Assembly: GCA_046155885.1 (NCBI GenBank)
Contig: JBJXFU010000020.1
Coordinates: 1-10,621 of the forward strand
DNA: 10,621 nucleotides
DNA from: JAOADN01 sp046155885
GTDB taxonomy: Bacteria; Pseudomonadota; Alphaproteobacteria; Rhodobacterales; Rhodobacteraceae
Direction: 5' to 3'
This document shows, in pieces, positions 1 to 6,243 of this stretch. The notes under the pieces were generated by a model. That model was given only the letters and a program-made list of their open reading frames with translations. It was not told the origin of the DNA and did not search any database. Position numbers and translations under genes: made by a program. Position 1 is the first letter of the stretch. Each line of letters opens with the position of its first letter.

Positions 1-54
1 AACCAATGGCTCAATCCGCGCCCACTGCGCGTCCGTCAGGGTTCGTCTGCTCAA
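1..54 (-). CDS. IS5-family transposase, N-terminal 18 codons only (partial at window edge)
   Basis: On the minus strand a TTG codon at 54-52 opens a frame reading LSRRTLTDAQWARIEPLV, the typical N-terminus of IS5-family (IS427-like) DDE transposases. These usually begin with a short 'S-R-x-x-L-T-D-x-Q-W-x-x-I-x-P-L' segment. A strong Shine-Dalgarno GGAGG (64-60 on the minus strand) sits 5 nt before the TTG, which supports that start. The rest of the gene lies beyond position 1, so whether the transposase is intact cannot be judged. The family call rests on remembered family N-termini, not on a search. Confidence 0.7.
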   Translation of the reverse strand, partial: MSRRTLTDAQWARIEPLV

Positions 55-110
55 GATCGCCTCCGTTTTCGATCTTGAATCAGAACTCAGCCCAACTGGG
101 AATCCCTCAA
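1..110 (-). mobile_element. Terminal part of an IS5-family insertion sequence (runs off the left edge)
   Basis: The stretch holds the 5' end of an IS5-family transposase gene (1-54) and about 55 bp of upstream leader in which the element's terminal inverted repeat should lie. Read on the minus strand, the likely outer end begins near position 110 with GAGGGATTCCCAGTTGGG. The exact boundary and target duplication cannot be fixed because the other end of the element is outside the window. The element lies just downstream of the MocR-type gene and points away from the catabolic cassette. Confidence 0.6.
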
Positions 111-172
111 ATGAAGACGCCGCTTAAGCGACCGATCTGCCCGCCTCAACCAACTTTCTTCTGACACTGCCG

Positions 173-1666
173 TCACGCATCCCGCGCGGGTCCGGGTCGC
201 GGCGAGCCGGGAAGATCGGCAAAGAACCGGTCTGCTAGCTCGCGCAGTCGCCGGAATCCGCGGGCCTGGTCGCGCGCATCCGCGGCGGCGAAGCCGAAGA
301 GAAGACCACTCTCCAAACCCGGATTAGCGAATTGCATGGAGAAGGGGGACACGTTCACCCCCTCCGCCCGAGCGGCGGCGGCAAAGGCGCGGTCGTCGAC
401 CTGTATCCGGAACCGCGCCACCTGCTGTATGCCGGTGTCCGTGCGGCACAGACGCGTCCATGTGCCGAGGTGCTCATCGAACGCTTGGAAGAACGACTCC
501 CGACGCTGTGCGTAGAGCCGCCGCGTCCGGCGAAGATGGCGTGTCAGGTGGCCTTCGTTCATGAAATCGGCGAGCGCCGCCTGGGTAACCAGCGGCGCGA
601 ACTGGCCGGTGGCCGACAGGACCGCTTCGATGCGATCGCCGACCGCGGGCGGCACGACCATGTAGCCAAGCCGCATCGCCGGGAACAGCGTCTTGGCGAA
701 GGTGCCGACGAAGACCACCCGGCCCGAGACATCGAGCCCCTGCAATGCCGGGATCGGCTGGCCCTGGAACCGGTATTCGCTGTCGTAGTCGTCTTCGATG
801 ATCCAGGCGCGGGCCGCCTCGGAAAGGCGGATCAGGTTCAGCCGCTGTTCCATCGGCATCGTCACGCCCAGCGGATAGTGACATGAAGGCGTGACGAAGA
901 TCAGCTTCGGCGGCACCGGCGGCGGGGTCAGGTGCCAGCCCGTATCCCCGACGTGAAGCGGCGACAGCACGGCGCCGGCCGAAAGGAAGGCCGCCCGTGC
1001 GCCGTGATAGCCGGGTTCCTCCATCCACACGGTGTCACCCGGGTCGACCAACATTCGGGCAAGCAGATCGAAAGCCGACTGCGCGCCGTTCGTCACCACG
1101 ATCTGCTCGGCGGAACAGTTGACGCCCCGCGATACCGTGAGATAGCGCGCGATCGCCTCGCGCAGCGGAGGGTAGCCCTGAACGTGGTAGGCGCCGAACA
1201 GGTCGTGCCGGGCGAGCCGGGCGCGACGGGCCAGCAGTCTCGACCAGGTGTTGAAGGGAAAATTGTCGGGGTCGGGCATCCCCGGGTGAAAGCTTGGGAT
1301 GCCCGGCTCGCCCGCGTAATGGGCCTGCGCCTGCAGGAGGCGCCCGCGCGCCGACAGGGTGTGCCCGGTGACCGGCCTCTCCGACCGGGCGACGCGGCCA
1401 AGGACCGGAAGGCTGACGACCAGGGGCGTGGCGCCCTTGCGCAGACGCACATAGCCTTCGAGCGAAAGCTGGTCATAGGCGGCGATCACGCTGTTCCGTC
1501 CCACGCCGAGGTCACGCGACAGCTCCCGCGTCGAGGGCAGGGCGCCGCCACTGTCCAGCGCCCTGCGTTCGATCAGGCCGCGCAACTGGGCGTAGATCTG
1601 CCGCGGCAGGGTCGCGCCCCGGTCCTGATCGAGGATGATGGACTCGAGCGGAAAGCGCGTTCTCAT
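173..1666 (-). CDS. MocR-type transcriptional regulator (GntR winged helix fused to a PLP aminotransferase-like domain)
   Basis: This 497-residue protein has the MocR/PdxR/GabR architecture. Residues 1-85 form a GntR-type winged helix (LPRQIYAQLRGLI, then LPSTRELSRDLGVGRNSV and AYDQLSLEGYV). A linker of about 35 residues leads to a class-I aminotransferase-like domain (about 120-480). PLP-binding marks are visible: NGAQSAFD (193-200), EDDYDSEYRF (291-300), and the Schiff-base lysine K325 in GTFAKTLFPAMRLGY. The usual SHQYPTG-like turn reads SCHYPLG (261-267). Family members bind PLP or a PLP-amine aldimine and control a divergent operon. The ATG at 1666 is 97 bp from the start of that operon, so its likely target is the divergent promoter, probably activated in response to an amine-bearing substrate. 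Rhizopine MocR belongs to this family, but the family is large and orthology is not shown here. Confidence 0.9.
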   Translation of the reverse strand: MRTRFPLESIILDQDRGATLPRQIYAQLRGLIERRALDSGGALPSTRELSRDLGVGRNSVIAAYDQLSLEGYVRLRKGATPLVVSLPVLGRVARSERPVTGHTLSARGRLLQAQAHYAGEPGIPSFHPGMPDPDNFPFNTWSRLLARRARLARHDLFGAYHVQGYPPLREAIARYLTVSRGVNCSAEQIVVTNGAQSAFDLLARMLVDPGDTVWMEEPGYHGARAAFLSAGAVLSPLHVGDTGWHLTPPPVPPKLIFVTPSCHYPLGVTMPMEQRLNLIRLSEAARAWIIEDDYDSEYRFQGQPIPALQGLDVSGRVVFVGTFAKTLFPAMRLGYMVVPPAVGDRIEAVLSATGQFAPLVTQAALADFMNEGHLTRHLRRTRRLYAQRRESFFQAFDEHLGTWTRLCRTDTGIQQVARFRIQVDDRAFAAAARAEGVNVSPFSMQFANPGLESGLLFGFAAADARDQARGFRRLRELADRFFADLPGSPRPGPARDA

Positions 1667-1667
1667 A

Positions 1668-1714
1668 TGTGGTTCCCAATAATCGTCGCAATCTGGTTCT
1701 GATCACGAGACCAG
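1668..1714. promoter_or_regulatory. Candidate MocR operator: two direct TNTGGTTC boxes and an inverted ACCAG
   Basis: TGTGGTTC (1668-1675) and TCTGGTTC (1692-1699) share the pattern TNTGGTTC and start 24 bp apart, a little over two helical turns. The second box also forms an inverted repeat with the downstream sequence: CTGGT (1693-1697) against ACCAG (1710-1714), with 12 bp between the arms. A TGATCA palindrome (1700-1705) lies inside, slightly off centre. Directly repeated boxes with an extra inverted half-site suit the two-site DNA binding known for GabR-like regulators. The first box almost touches the regulator's own start codon, so autorepression is plausible. The repeats are seen; the operator role is inferred. 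Confidence 0.45.
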
Positions 1715-1716
1715 TT

Positions 1717-1746
1717 TGGCGTTAGCGTCGAGGCTGCGCAACGCCA
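1717..1746. repeat. 7-bp perfect inverted repeat in the operon leader
   Basis: TGGCGTT (1717-1723) and AACGCCA (1740-1746) are perfect reverse complements separated by 16 bp. A short inner GCG/CGC match (1725-1727 with 1737-1739) could extend an RNA stem past a one-base bulge. It ends 5 bp before the ribosome binding site of the first operon gene. It could therefore be a second operator, with arms about two turns apart, or a hairpin at the 5' end of the mRNA. No factor can be named. Confidence 0.4.
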
Positions 1747-1751
1747 GATTC

Positions 1752-1757
1752 GGGAGG
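1752..1757 (+). promoter_or_regulatory. Ribosome binding site deciding the start of the DegT-family gene
   Basis: GGGAGG lies 6 nt before the ATG at 1764. A TTG at 1716 in the same frame would add 16 residues (beginning ALASRLRN), but it lacks a Shine-Dalgarno sequence and would put coding sequence over the inverted repeats. The ATG at 1764 is therefore preferred. Confidence 0.75.
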
Positions 1758-1763
1758 TCGGTC

Positions 1764-3056
1764 ATGTACACGGTCGGCGAGCAGGAGGTCGAGGCGGTTG
1801 CCCGCGTCATCCGGAGCCGGGCGCTGTTCCGCTACGGCGTCGGTCACGAATGCGACCGGTTCGAGCAACGCTACGCGGCCTACCTGGGCGTGAAGCATTT
1901 CGCCCTGTCCGCAAGCGGCAGCAATGCCCTTGCCGCCGCGATGACGGCCGTGGGCATCGGTCCCGGCGATGAGGTGCTGATTCCCGCCCACACCTACATG
2001 GCAAGCGCCACGTCGGTGCTGGCTTGCGGCGCGATCCCGGTGATCATTGACGTGGACGAGAGCATCACCATCGACCCCGCCGCCATCGAGGCCGCGATCG
2101 GCCCGCAAACCCGCGCGGTCATCCCCGTCCACATGTGGGGCGCCGCATGCGACATGGACACGATCATGGAGATCGCCGCGCGTCGCAACCTGATCGTCAT
2201 CGAGGACGCCTGCCAGGGCGTGGGCGGCGGATACAAGGGGCGCAAGTTTGGCTCCATCGGACATGTCGGCGCGTTCTCGTTCAACTTCTACAAGAACATG
2301 ACCTGCGGCGAAGGCGGCGGCGTCGCAGTGAATGACGACAGGCTGGCAAAGCGGGCGCGCGGCGCAATCGACCCCTGCCATTTCTACTGGAACGGTCGCG
2401 ACGACGACGAGAAGCCGTTCGCCGGCAACGGCGCCCGCGCGTCCGAGCTGATGGGGGCGATGCTGAACGTGCAGCTCGATCGCATCGACGGGATGATCGG
2501 TGCGATGCGCAGCGAGAAGAAGCGGATCCTTGCGGGGACTGCCTCTCTCGGGAACCTCGGGCTGAAGCCGACGCCGATGAACAGCACCGACCACGACTGT
2601 GCCACGCACGTCATGTACAGCCTGCCTTCGGCCGATGCGGCGCGCCGCTTCGTGGATGTCTTCCCCAGCGTGATCGCGGGCAAAACCGGCCGTCATACCT
2701 ACACCGAATGGGACCAGGTCTTGATCGGCGCCGGGGCGGCGCATCCGGCGATGAACCCCTACCTGATGGAAGCCAACGCCAAGTGCCGCCGGACCTACAC
2801 CAGGGACCAGTGCGCCCGTTCGATCGAGATCCTTGAACGGACCGTGATGGTCCCGACAAATCCGGATCATACCGCCCCGCAGATCGACGACATGATCCAC
2901 AATATCGGCGTGGCCGCGCGCGTGGCGCTTGCCGGGATGTCCGCCGAAGACGCGGAACTGCGCGAGTTGATGCCGATCGACGTGCAGAAGTTCGATGCGA
3001 TCAGCCGGGACCGGGCCGAGGCCCGCGGCGGTCATCCCAGCCAGCCGGAGAGCTGA
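1764..3056 (+). CDS. DegT/DnrJ/EryC1/StrS-family PLP-dependent aminotransferase, candidate aminocyclitol transaminase
   Basis: The 430-residue product (from the ATG at 1764) is a fold-type I PLP enzyme of the DegT/DnrJ/EryC1/StrS family, at the upper end of the usual 370-430 residues. Visible marks are SGSNALAAAM (51-60, phosphate and ring contacts), PAHTYMASATSVL (74-86), VIEDACQG (145-152, with D148 facing the pyridine nitrogen) and the Schiff-base lysine K177 in FSFNFYKNMTCGEGGG. Family members transaminate keto-sugars or inososes; StsC and relatives act on scyllo-inosose. Members are best known from biosynthesis of antibiotics and surface sugars. Here the gene leads an operon with an importer and an IolE-like enzyme and has no glycosyltransferases nearby. 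This suggests the reverse, catabolic direction: amine to ketone, with a 2-oxoacid as acceptor. The family call is firm; substrate and direction are inferred. The next gene starts 35 bp downstream. Confidence 0.88.
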   Translation: MYTVGEQEVEAVARVIRSRALFRYGVGHECDRFEQRYAAYLGVKHFALSASGSNALAAAMTAVGIGPGDEVLIPAHTYMASATSVLACGAIPVIIDVDESITIDPAAIEAAIGPQTRAVIPVHMWGAACDMDTIMEIAARRNLIVIEDACQGVGGGYKGRKFGSIGHVGAFSFNFYKNMTCGEGGGVAVNDDRLAKRARGAIDPCHFYWNGRDDDEKPFAGNGARASELMGAMLNVQLDRIDGMIGAMRSEKKRILAGTASLGNLGLKPTPMNSTDHDCATHVMYSLPSADAARRFVDVFPSVIAGKTGRHTYTEWDQVLIGAGAAHPAMNPYLMEANAKCRRTYTRDQCARSIEILERTVMVPTNPDHTAPQIDDMIHNIGVAARVALAGMSAEDAELRELMPIDVQKFDAISRDRAEARGGHPSQPES

Positions 3057-3091
3057 AGTGATGGCGGATCGGATCGGGGGACGATAGGTAA

Positions 3092-4216
3092 GTGGCAGAG
3101 CGACTGTGGATCGGTGTTATCGGCGCGGGTTGTGTCGCGCAGGTCGAGCACATCCCCAACCTGCTGCGGCTGCCGGCCCTTTACGAGCTGCGCGGCGTCG
3201 CCGATCCATCTGCCACGGTGCGGTCCTTCCTGTCGGAACAATACGGGCTTGCGACCTTCGCCGACGCGGCCGCCCTTCTGGCCGAACCGCTGGATGCGGT
3301 CGTGGTCGCGTCGCCGGACGCGTTGCACCTCGAACATGTTGCGGCGGCGCTGGCCACCGGGCTGCACGTGTTCTGCGAGAAGCCGCTGACCTATGCCGTC
3401 GCCGATATCGCGAACCTGGTCCGGCAACGCGACGCGGCTGGCAGGGTGCTCCAGACCGGGTACATGAAGCGCTTCGACCCGAGCTACGAGGCGCTGCTTG
3501 GATTGCTGTCGTCGCAGTCGGGCGCGCTGCGGCAGATTGCGGTCGAGGTCACCGACCCCGACGCGGGGCCTTTCGTGCGGCATCACGCCAGGCGGGCGGG
3601 CAACGACCTACAACCCGCAGCGGACGAGAGGCTGCGGACCCTGCAGGCCGAACAGGTCTCGCGCGCCGTCCCGGCGGTGCTGGACGAGATTTCCTTTCGC
3701 GGGTTCTGCGGCGCTTATGCCAGCTCGATCGTGCATGACGTGAACGCGGTGCATGGCATTCTTGATGCGTTGGGGATTGGCGGCGGAACAGCGGTCGGGG
3801 CGGCCTTCTTCGCGGGCGGCACGGGCGGACAGGGCGCGGTGTCGCTGGCGGGCGGCGACGCGCTTTGGACGATGTCCCACCTGACCGTTCCGGGTCTTCC
3901 GCATTACAGCGAGCGGATCTCGCTGACGTTCGAGGGATCGTCGCTGGAGCTTGAATTCCCGTCGCCCTGGCTGAACCACGCGCCAACCCGCCTGACCGAA
4001 CGGCGCGGGCGGGACGGCGCGCTAGAGACCCGCGACATCCGTACCGGCTATGCCGAGGCCTTCGTGGAGGAATTGAAGGGGTTTCACCGTGCCGTCACCC
4101 TAGGTGAGCCGGTGCGAAACACTGCCGAGGCCGCGGCGAGGGACATGAAGCTGCTTTCGGACCTCGCGGCATGGCATGGGCTGCAGGCAGCGTCCCGCAG
4201 CGGAGAGGCCGCATGA
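3092..4216 (+). CDS. Gfo/Idh/MocA-family NAD(P)-dependent oxidoreductase
   Basis: The 374-residue product has an N-terminal Rossmann fold with GVIGAGCVAQ (8-17), then the family signature CEKPLT (95-100) containing the catalytic lysine K97. A C-terminal alpha/beta domain carries SSIVHDVNAVHG (211-222), the usual place of the active-site histidine. Such enzymes oxidise or reduce a hydroxyl on cyclitols or sugars; inositol dehydrogenases and rhizopine MocA belong here. No signal peptide is seen, so it is cytoplasmic. The start is GTG at 3092. Upstream are a GGGGGA stretch (3076-3081) and an AGG only 3 nt away (3086-3088), so initiation may be modest or coupled to the gene before. Its TGA overlaps the next gene's ATG by 4 bp. 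It may oxidise an inositol ring carbon before or after deamination. The substrate is unproven. Confidence 0.88.
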   Translation: MAERLWIGVIGAGCVAQVEHIPNLLRLPALYELRGVADPSATVRSFLSEQYGLATFADAAALLAEPLDAVVVASPDALHLEHVAAALATGLHVFCEKPLTYAVADIANLVRQRDAAGRVLQTGYMKRFDPSYEALLGLLSSQSGALRQIAVEVTDPDAGPFVRHHARRAGNDLQPAADERLRTLQAEQVSRAVPAVLDEISFRGFCGAYASSIVHDVNAVHGILDALGIGGGTAVGAAFFAGGTGGQGAVSLAGGDALWTMSHLTVPGLPHYSERISLTFEGSSLELEFPSPWLNHAPTRLTERRGRDGALETRDIRTGYAEAFVEELKGFHRAVTLGEPVRNTAEAAARDMKLLSDLAAWHGLQAASRSGEAA

Positions 4217-5112
4217 GCGTGCGCATCGGCATCAACCCGATCACCTGGACGAACGACGACGTGCCGGAACTGGGTGGTGACACGCCCCTAGAGCTCTGCC
4301 TGTCGGAAGCGAAACAGGCGGGCTATGCCGGGATCGAGCTTGGCGGGAAATTCCCGCGCGACTCGGCGGTCCTGAAGCCGATCATGGATCGCGCTGGCCT
4401 TACCCTAGTGTCGGGTTGGTACGACGGGCGCTGCGCCGAAAGGGACGTGCCGGATGAAATGGATGCAATCGCGGCGCACCTTCAGCTCCTGAAGGACATG
4501 GGCTGCACGCATGTCGTCTATGCGGACACCTCGCATGGGCGGCACGGGGCGATCTGGGAACCCATCTCGCGGCGCCCGAAGCTGGCCGACGCGGATTGGC
4601 CCTCGTACGGGCGCAAGCTGACGGTGCTGGCCGAACGGATGGCGGAGTTCGGTGTGCGGATGGCCTTTCACCATCACATGGGCTCGATCGTCGAGACGGA
4701 CTGCGAAGTGGCCTTGCTGATGCAGAACACAGGCGAAGCGGTCGGCCTGCTTTACGACACCGGTCACAGCGCCTTTTCTGGCGGCGATCCGCTGGCATTG
4801 CTCGGGGCGCATCTGCCCCGTGTCGTCCATGTGCATTTCAAGGACGTCCGCCCCGGCATTGTGGAGATGGCACGGGCGGCCGACATGAGTTTCATGGGCG
4901 CGGTGATGGAGGGTATCTTCACCGTGCCTGGCGATAGCTCGATCGACTATCCTGCAATCCTGCGACTCCTACATGACGCGGGCTATGAGGGCTGGCTGGT
5001 GGTAGAGGCGGAACAGGACCCGAAGAAGGCCCATCCGCTGACCTATGCGACGATGGGGTTTCGGAACCTCTCGCGCATGGCAAGACAGGCGGGGTTCACG
5101 GTCACGAGTTGA
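4213..5112 (+). CDS. iolE: IolE/MocC-type inosose dehydratase (TIM-barrel, xylose-isomerase-like)
   Basis: This 299-residue protein matches the myo-inosose-2 dehydratase family in length and in its marks: NPITWTNDDVPELGGD (8-23), AFHHHMGSIVET (151-162), YDTGHSAFSGGDP (181-193), HVHFKDVR (206-213), FTVPGDSSIDY (236-246) and VVEAEQDPK (263-271). The Asp, His and Glu residues in these motifs are the expected metal site. IolE removes water from 2-keto-myo-inositol (scyllo-inosose) to give a trihydroxycyclohexanedione; MocC of the rhizopine locus is a paralogue. The start is the ATG at 4213, overlapping the previous stop as ATGA, with GGAGAGG 4 nt upstream. An ATG 42 bp earlier would lengthen the overlap and lose this site. 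It anchors the operon to inositol-type rings. Whether the true substrate is scyllo-inosose itself or a derivative cannot be told from sequence. Confidence 0.85.
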   Translation: MSVRIGINPITWTNDDVPELGGDTPLELCLSEAKQAGYAGIELGGKFPRDSAVLKPIMDRAGLTLVSGWYDGRCAERDVPDEMDAIAAHLQLLKDMGCTHVVYADTSHGRHGAIWEPISRRPKLADADWPSYGRKLTVLAERMAEFGVRMAFHHHMGSIVETDCEVALLMQNTGEAVGLLYDTGHSAFSGGDPLALLGAHLPRVVHVHFKDVRPGIVEMARAADMSFMGAVMEGIFTVPGDSSIDYPAILRLLHDAGYEGWLVVEAEQDPKKAHPLTYATMGFRNLSRMARQAGFTVTS

Positions 5113-5198
5113 TTGCGGGTCGGGCGACGCGGAAAGTGGAGCAAGCGCGGACCCTGGGGAAAGACCGGGGCCGCATCAAAGACAGGGAGAGTCGGAAG

Positions 5199-6167
5199 AT
5201 GTTCGAACGTCTGAAATTTGCACCAGCCGCCATCGCGGCATTGGGCCTGATGGCGGGGGCCGCCGGAGCCGAGGGGCTGAAGGCCGCCGCCGACGTGAAG
5301 ATCGCGGTCGTGGTGCACGGCAACTCGTCGGACGCCTACTGGTCGGTCGTGAAGCGCGGTGTCGACGACGCCGCAGCGGCCACCGGCGCCCAGGTCCAGT
5401 ACATCGCGCCGCAAGTCTTCGACAGCGTCGAGCAGGCACGCCTGATCGAGGCGGCGGTTGCCACGAAGCCCGACGGGATCGTGATCTCGCTGCCCGACAA
5501 GGACGCCCTGAGCAGCGCCATCAAGTCGGCGCTCGACGCCGGCATCCCGGTCATCAATATCGACTCGGGCGAGGTCGCGGGCGAGGAGCTTGGCGTGCCG
5601 ATGTACGTTGGCACGACGTCCGAGTATCAGGCCGGGATCAAAGCGGGCGAACGGCTGGGCGCCGCGGGCATCATGAAGGTTGCCTGCATCAACCACGAGG
5701 TCGGCAACATCAGCCTTGACGAACGCTGCCAGGGCATCAACGACGGCCTCGCCAAGACAGGCGGCGCGGCAGAGGTCGTCGCCGTGTCGCAGGACCCCGG
5801 CGACGTGACGCGCCGGGTCGAGGCCTACCTTGCCTCTCACGCCGACACGCAAGCCGTCTTCGCGACCGGCACCGCGTCGGCCAACCCGCTGATCAAGTAT
5901 TTCGACGAACAGGACCTGTGGTCGAAGTACAAGCTTTACACCTATGACCTCGGCCCCGAGATCCTGCAGTCGGTCGCCGACGGCAAGATGGGCTTTGGGA
6001 TTGACGGCCAGCAGTACCTTATGGGCTATCTGCCGGTGATCTACCTGGTCCAGAACGCCACGCACGGGCTCTGGGTCCAGAACGACACCTACACCGGGCC
6101 GCTGTTCATCGACTCGCCGGAAAAGGCGACGGGCGTTCAGCAGTTGTCGAAGGAAGGGACGCGCTGA
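5199..6167 (+). CDS. Periplasmic sugar/cyclitol-binding protein of an ABC importer (Peripla_BP_4, MocB-like role)
   Basis: The 322-residue product starts at the ATG at 5199, with AGGGAGA 9-10 nt upstream. Its Sec signal peptide has positive residues R4 and K6, a hydrophobic core to about 20, and a likely cut after AGA (22-24). An in-frame upstream extension to 5109 would bury this signal and is rejected. The mature part is a two-lobed type-I binding protein: VKIAVVVHGNSSDAYW (33-48), PDGIVISLPDKDALSSAIK, and a lobe-two segment with FATGTASANPL and GFGIDGQQYLMGYLPV. This is the ribose/inositol/fructose-type group, to which the rhizopine-binding MocB also belongs. It should capture the substrate in the periplasm and hand it to the permease encoded next. 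It follows the IolE-like gene by 86 bp, a spacer with no gene. The ligand is not readable from sequence; an aminocyclitol is inferred from context. Confidence 0.9.
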   Translation: MFERLKFAPAAIAALGLMAGAAGAEGLKAAADVKIAVVVHGNSSDAYWSVVKRGVDDAAAATGAQVQYIAPQVFDSVEQARLIEAAVATKPDGIVISLPDKDALSSAIKSALDAGIPVINIDSGEVAGEELGVPMYVGTTSEYQAGIKAGERLGAAGIMKVACINHEVGNISLDERCQGINDGLAKTGGAAEVVAVSQDPGDVTRRVEAYLASHADTQAVFATGTASANPLIKYFDEQDLWSKYKLYTYDLGPEILQSVADGKMGFGIDGQQYLMGYLPVIYLVQNATHGLWVQNDTYTGPLFIDSPEKATGVQQLSKEGTR

Positions 6168-6184
6168 CGGCGCTTCCCCGCGCT

Positions 6185-6218
6185 GCCCGGGGGCGGGTTC
6201 TCCACCCCGTTTCCGGGC
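6185..6218 (+). terminator. GC-rich stem-loop between binding-protein and permease genes (attenuator or mRNA stabiliser)
   Basis: Transcript bases 6185-6197 can pair with 6206-6218 in a 13-bp stem: GCCCGG with CCGGGC outside, three consecutive G-U pairs in the middle, CGGG with CCCG inside, and an 8-nt loop TTCTCCAC. It is followed by TGGTCTTCTTTG, which is not a true T-tract, so full termination is unlikely. Hairpins in this position commonly protect the binding-protein mRNA or partly terminate, giving more binding protein than membrane components. That role is inferred. Confidence 0.5.
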
Positions 6219-6243
6219 TGGTCTTCTTTGTCGGGGCGGACGC

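Larger units (their letters stand above)
1667..1763. promoter_or_regulatory. Divergent control region between the MocR-type gene and the catabolic operon
   Basis: This 97-bp stretch lies between the start codons of the regulator (1666, minus) and the aminotransferase (1764, plus), so it must hold both promoters. I see no convincing -35/-10 pair. It does hold clustered short repeats (1668-1714 and 1717-1746, listed separately) and the operon's ribosome binding site (1752-1757). MocR-type regulators normally bind two or more short direct or inverted repeats in such a gap and control both directions. Confidence 0.7.

Noticed and set aside
121..130. 10-bp palindrome CGCTTAAGCG downstream of the regulator gene
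   Set aside because: It has no loop and no T-tract, so it is not a terminator, and a single palindrome of this size is weak evidence for a binding site.
1716..1763. N-terminal extension of the DegT-type protein from a TTG at 1716
   Set aside because: There is no ribosome binding site for the TTG, the extension covers the inverted repeat, and the ATG at 1764 has a strong GGGAGG at good spacing.
1722..3035. Long open frame on the minus strand (437 codons) opposite the DegT-type gene
   Set aside because: It is antisense to a gene with clear family motifs. The translated product is His/Arg/Asp-rich with no recognisable domain, typical of a GC-rich shadow frame.
3061..3087. Eight-codon open frame MADRIGGR between the DegT-type and MocA-type genes
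   Set aside because: Too short to support. It may simply carry ribosomes toward the GTG at 3092, but nothing in the sequence proves this.
5109..5198. 30-residue upstream extension of the binding protein
   Set aside because: It would place a charged segment before the signal peptide. The ATG at 5199 has a good ribosome binding site directly before a standard signal peptide.
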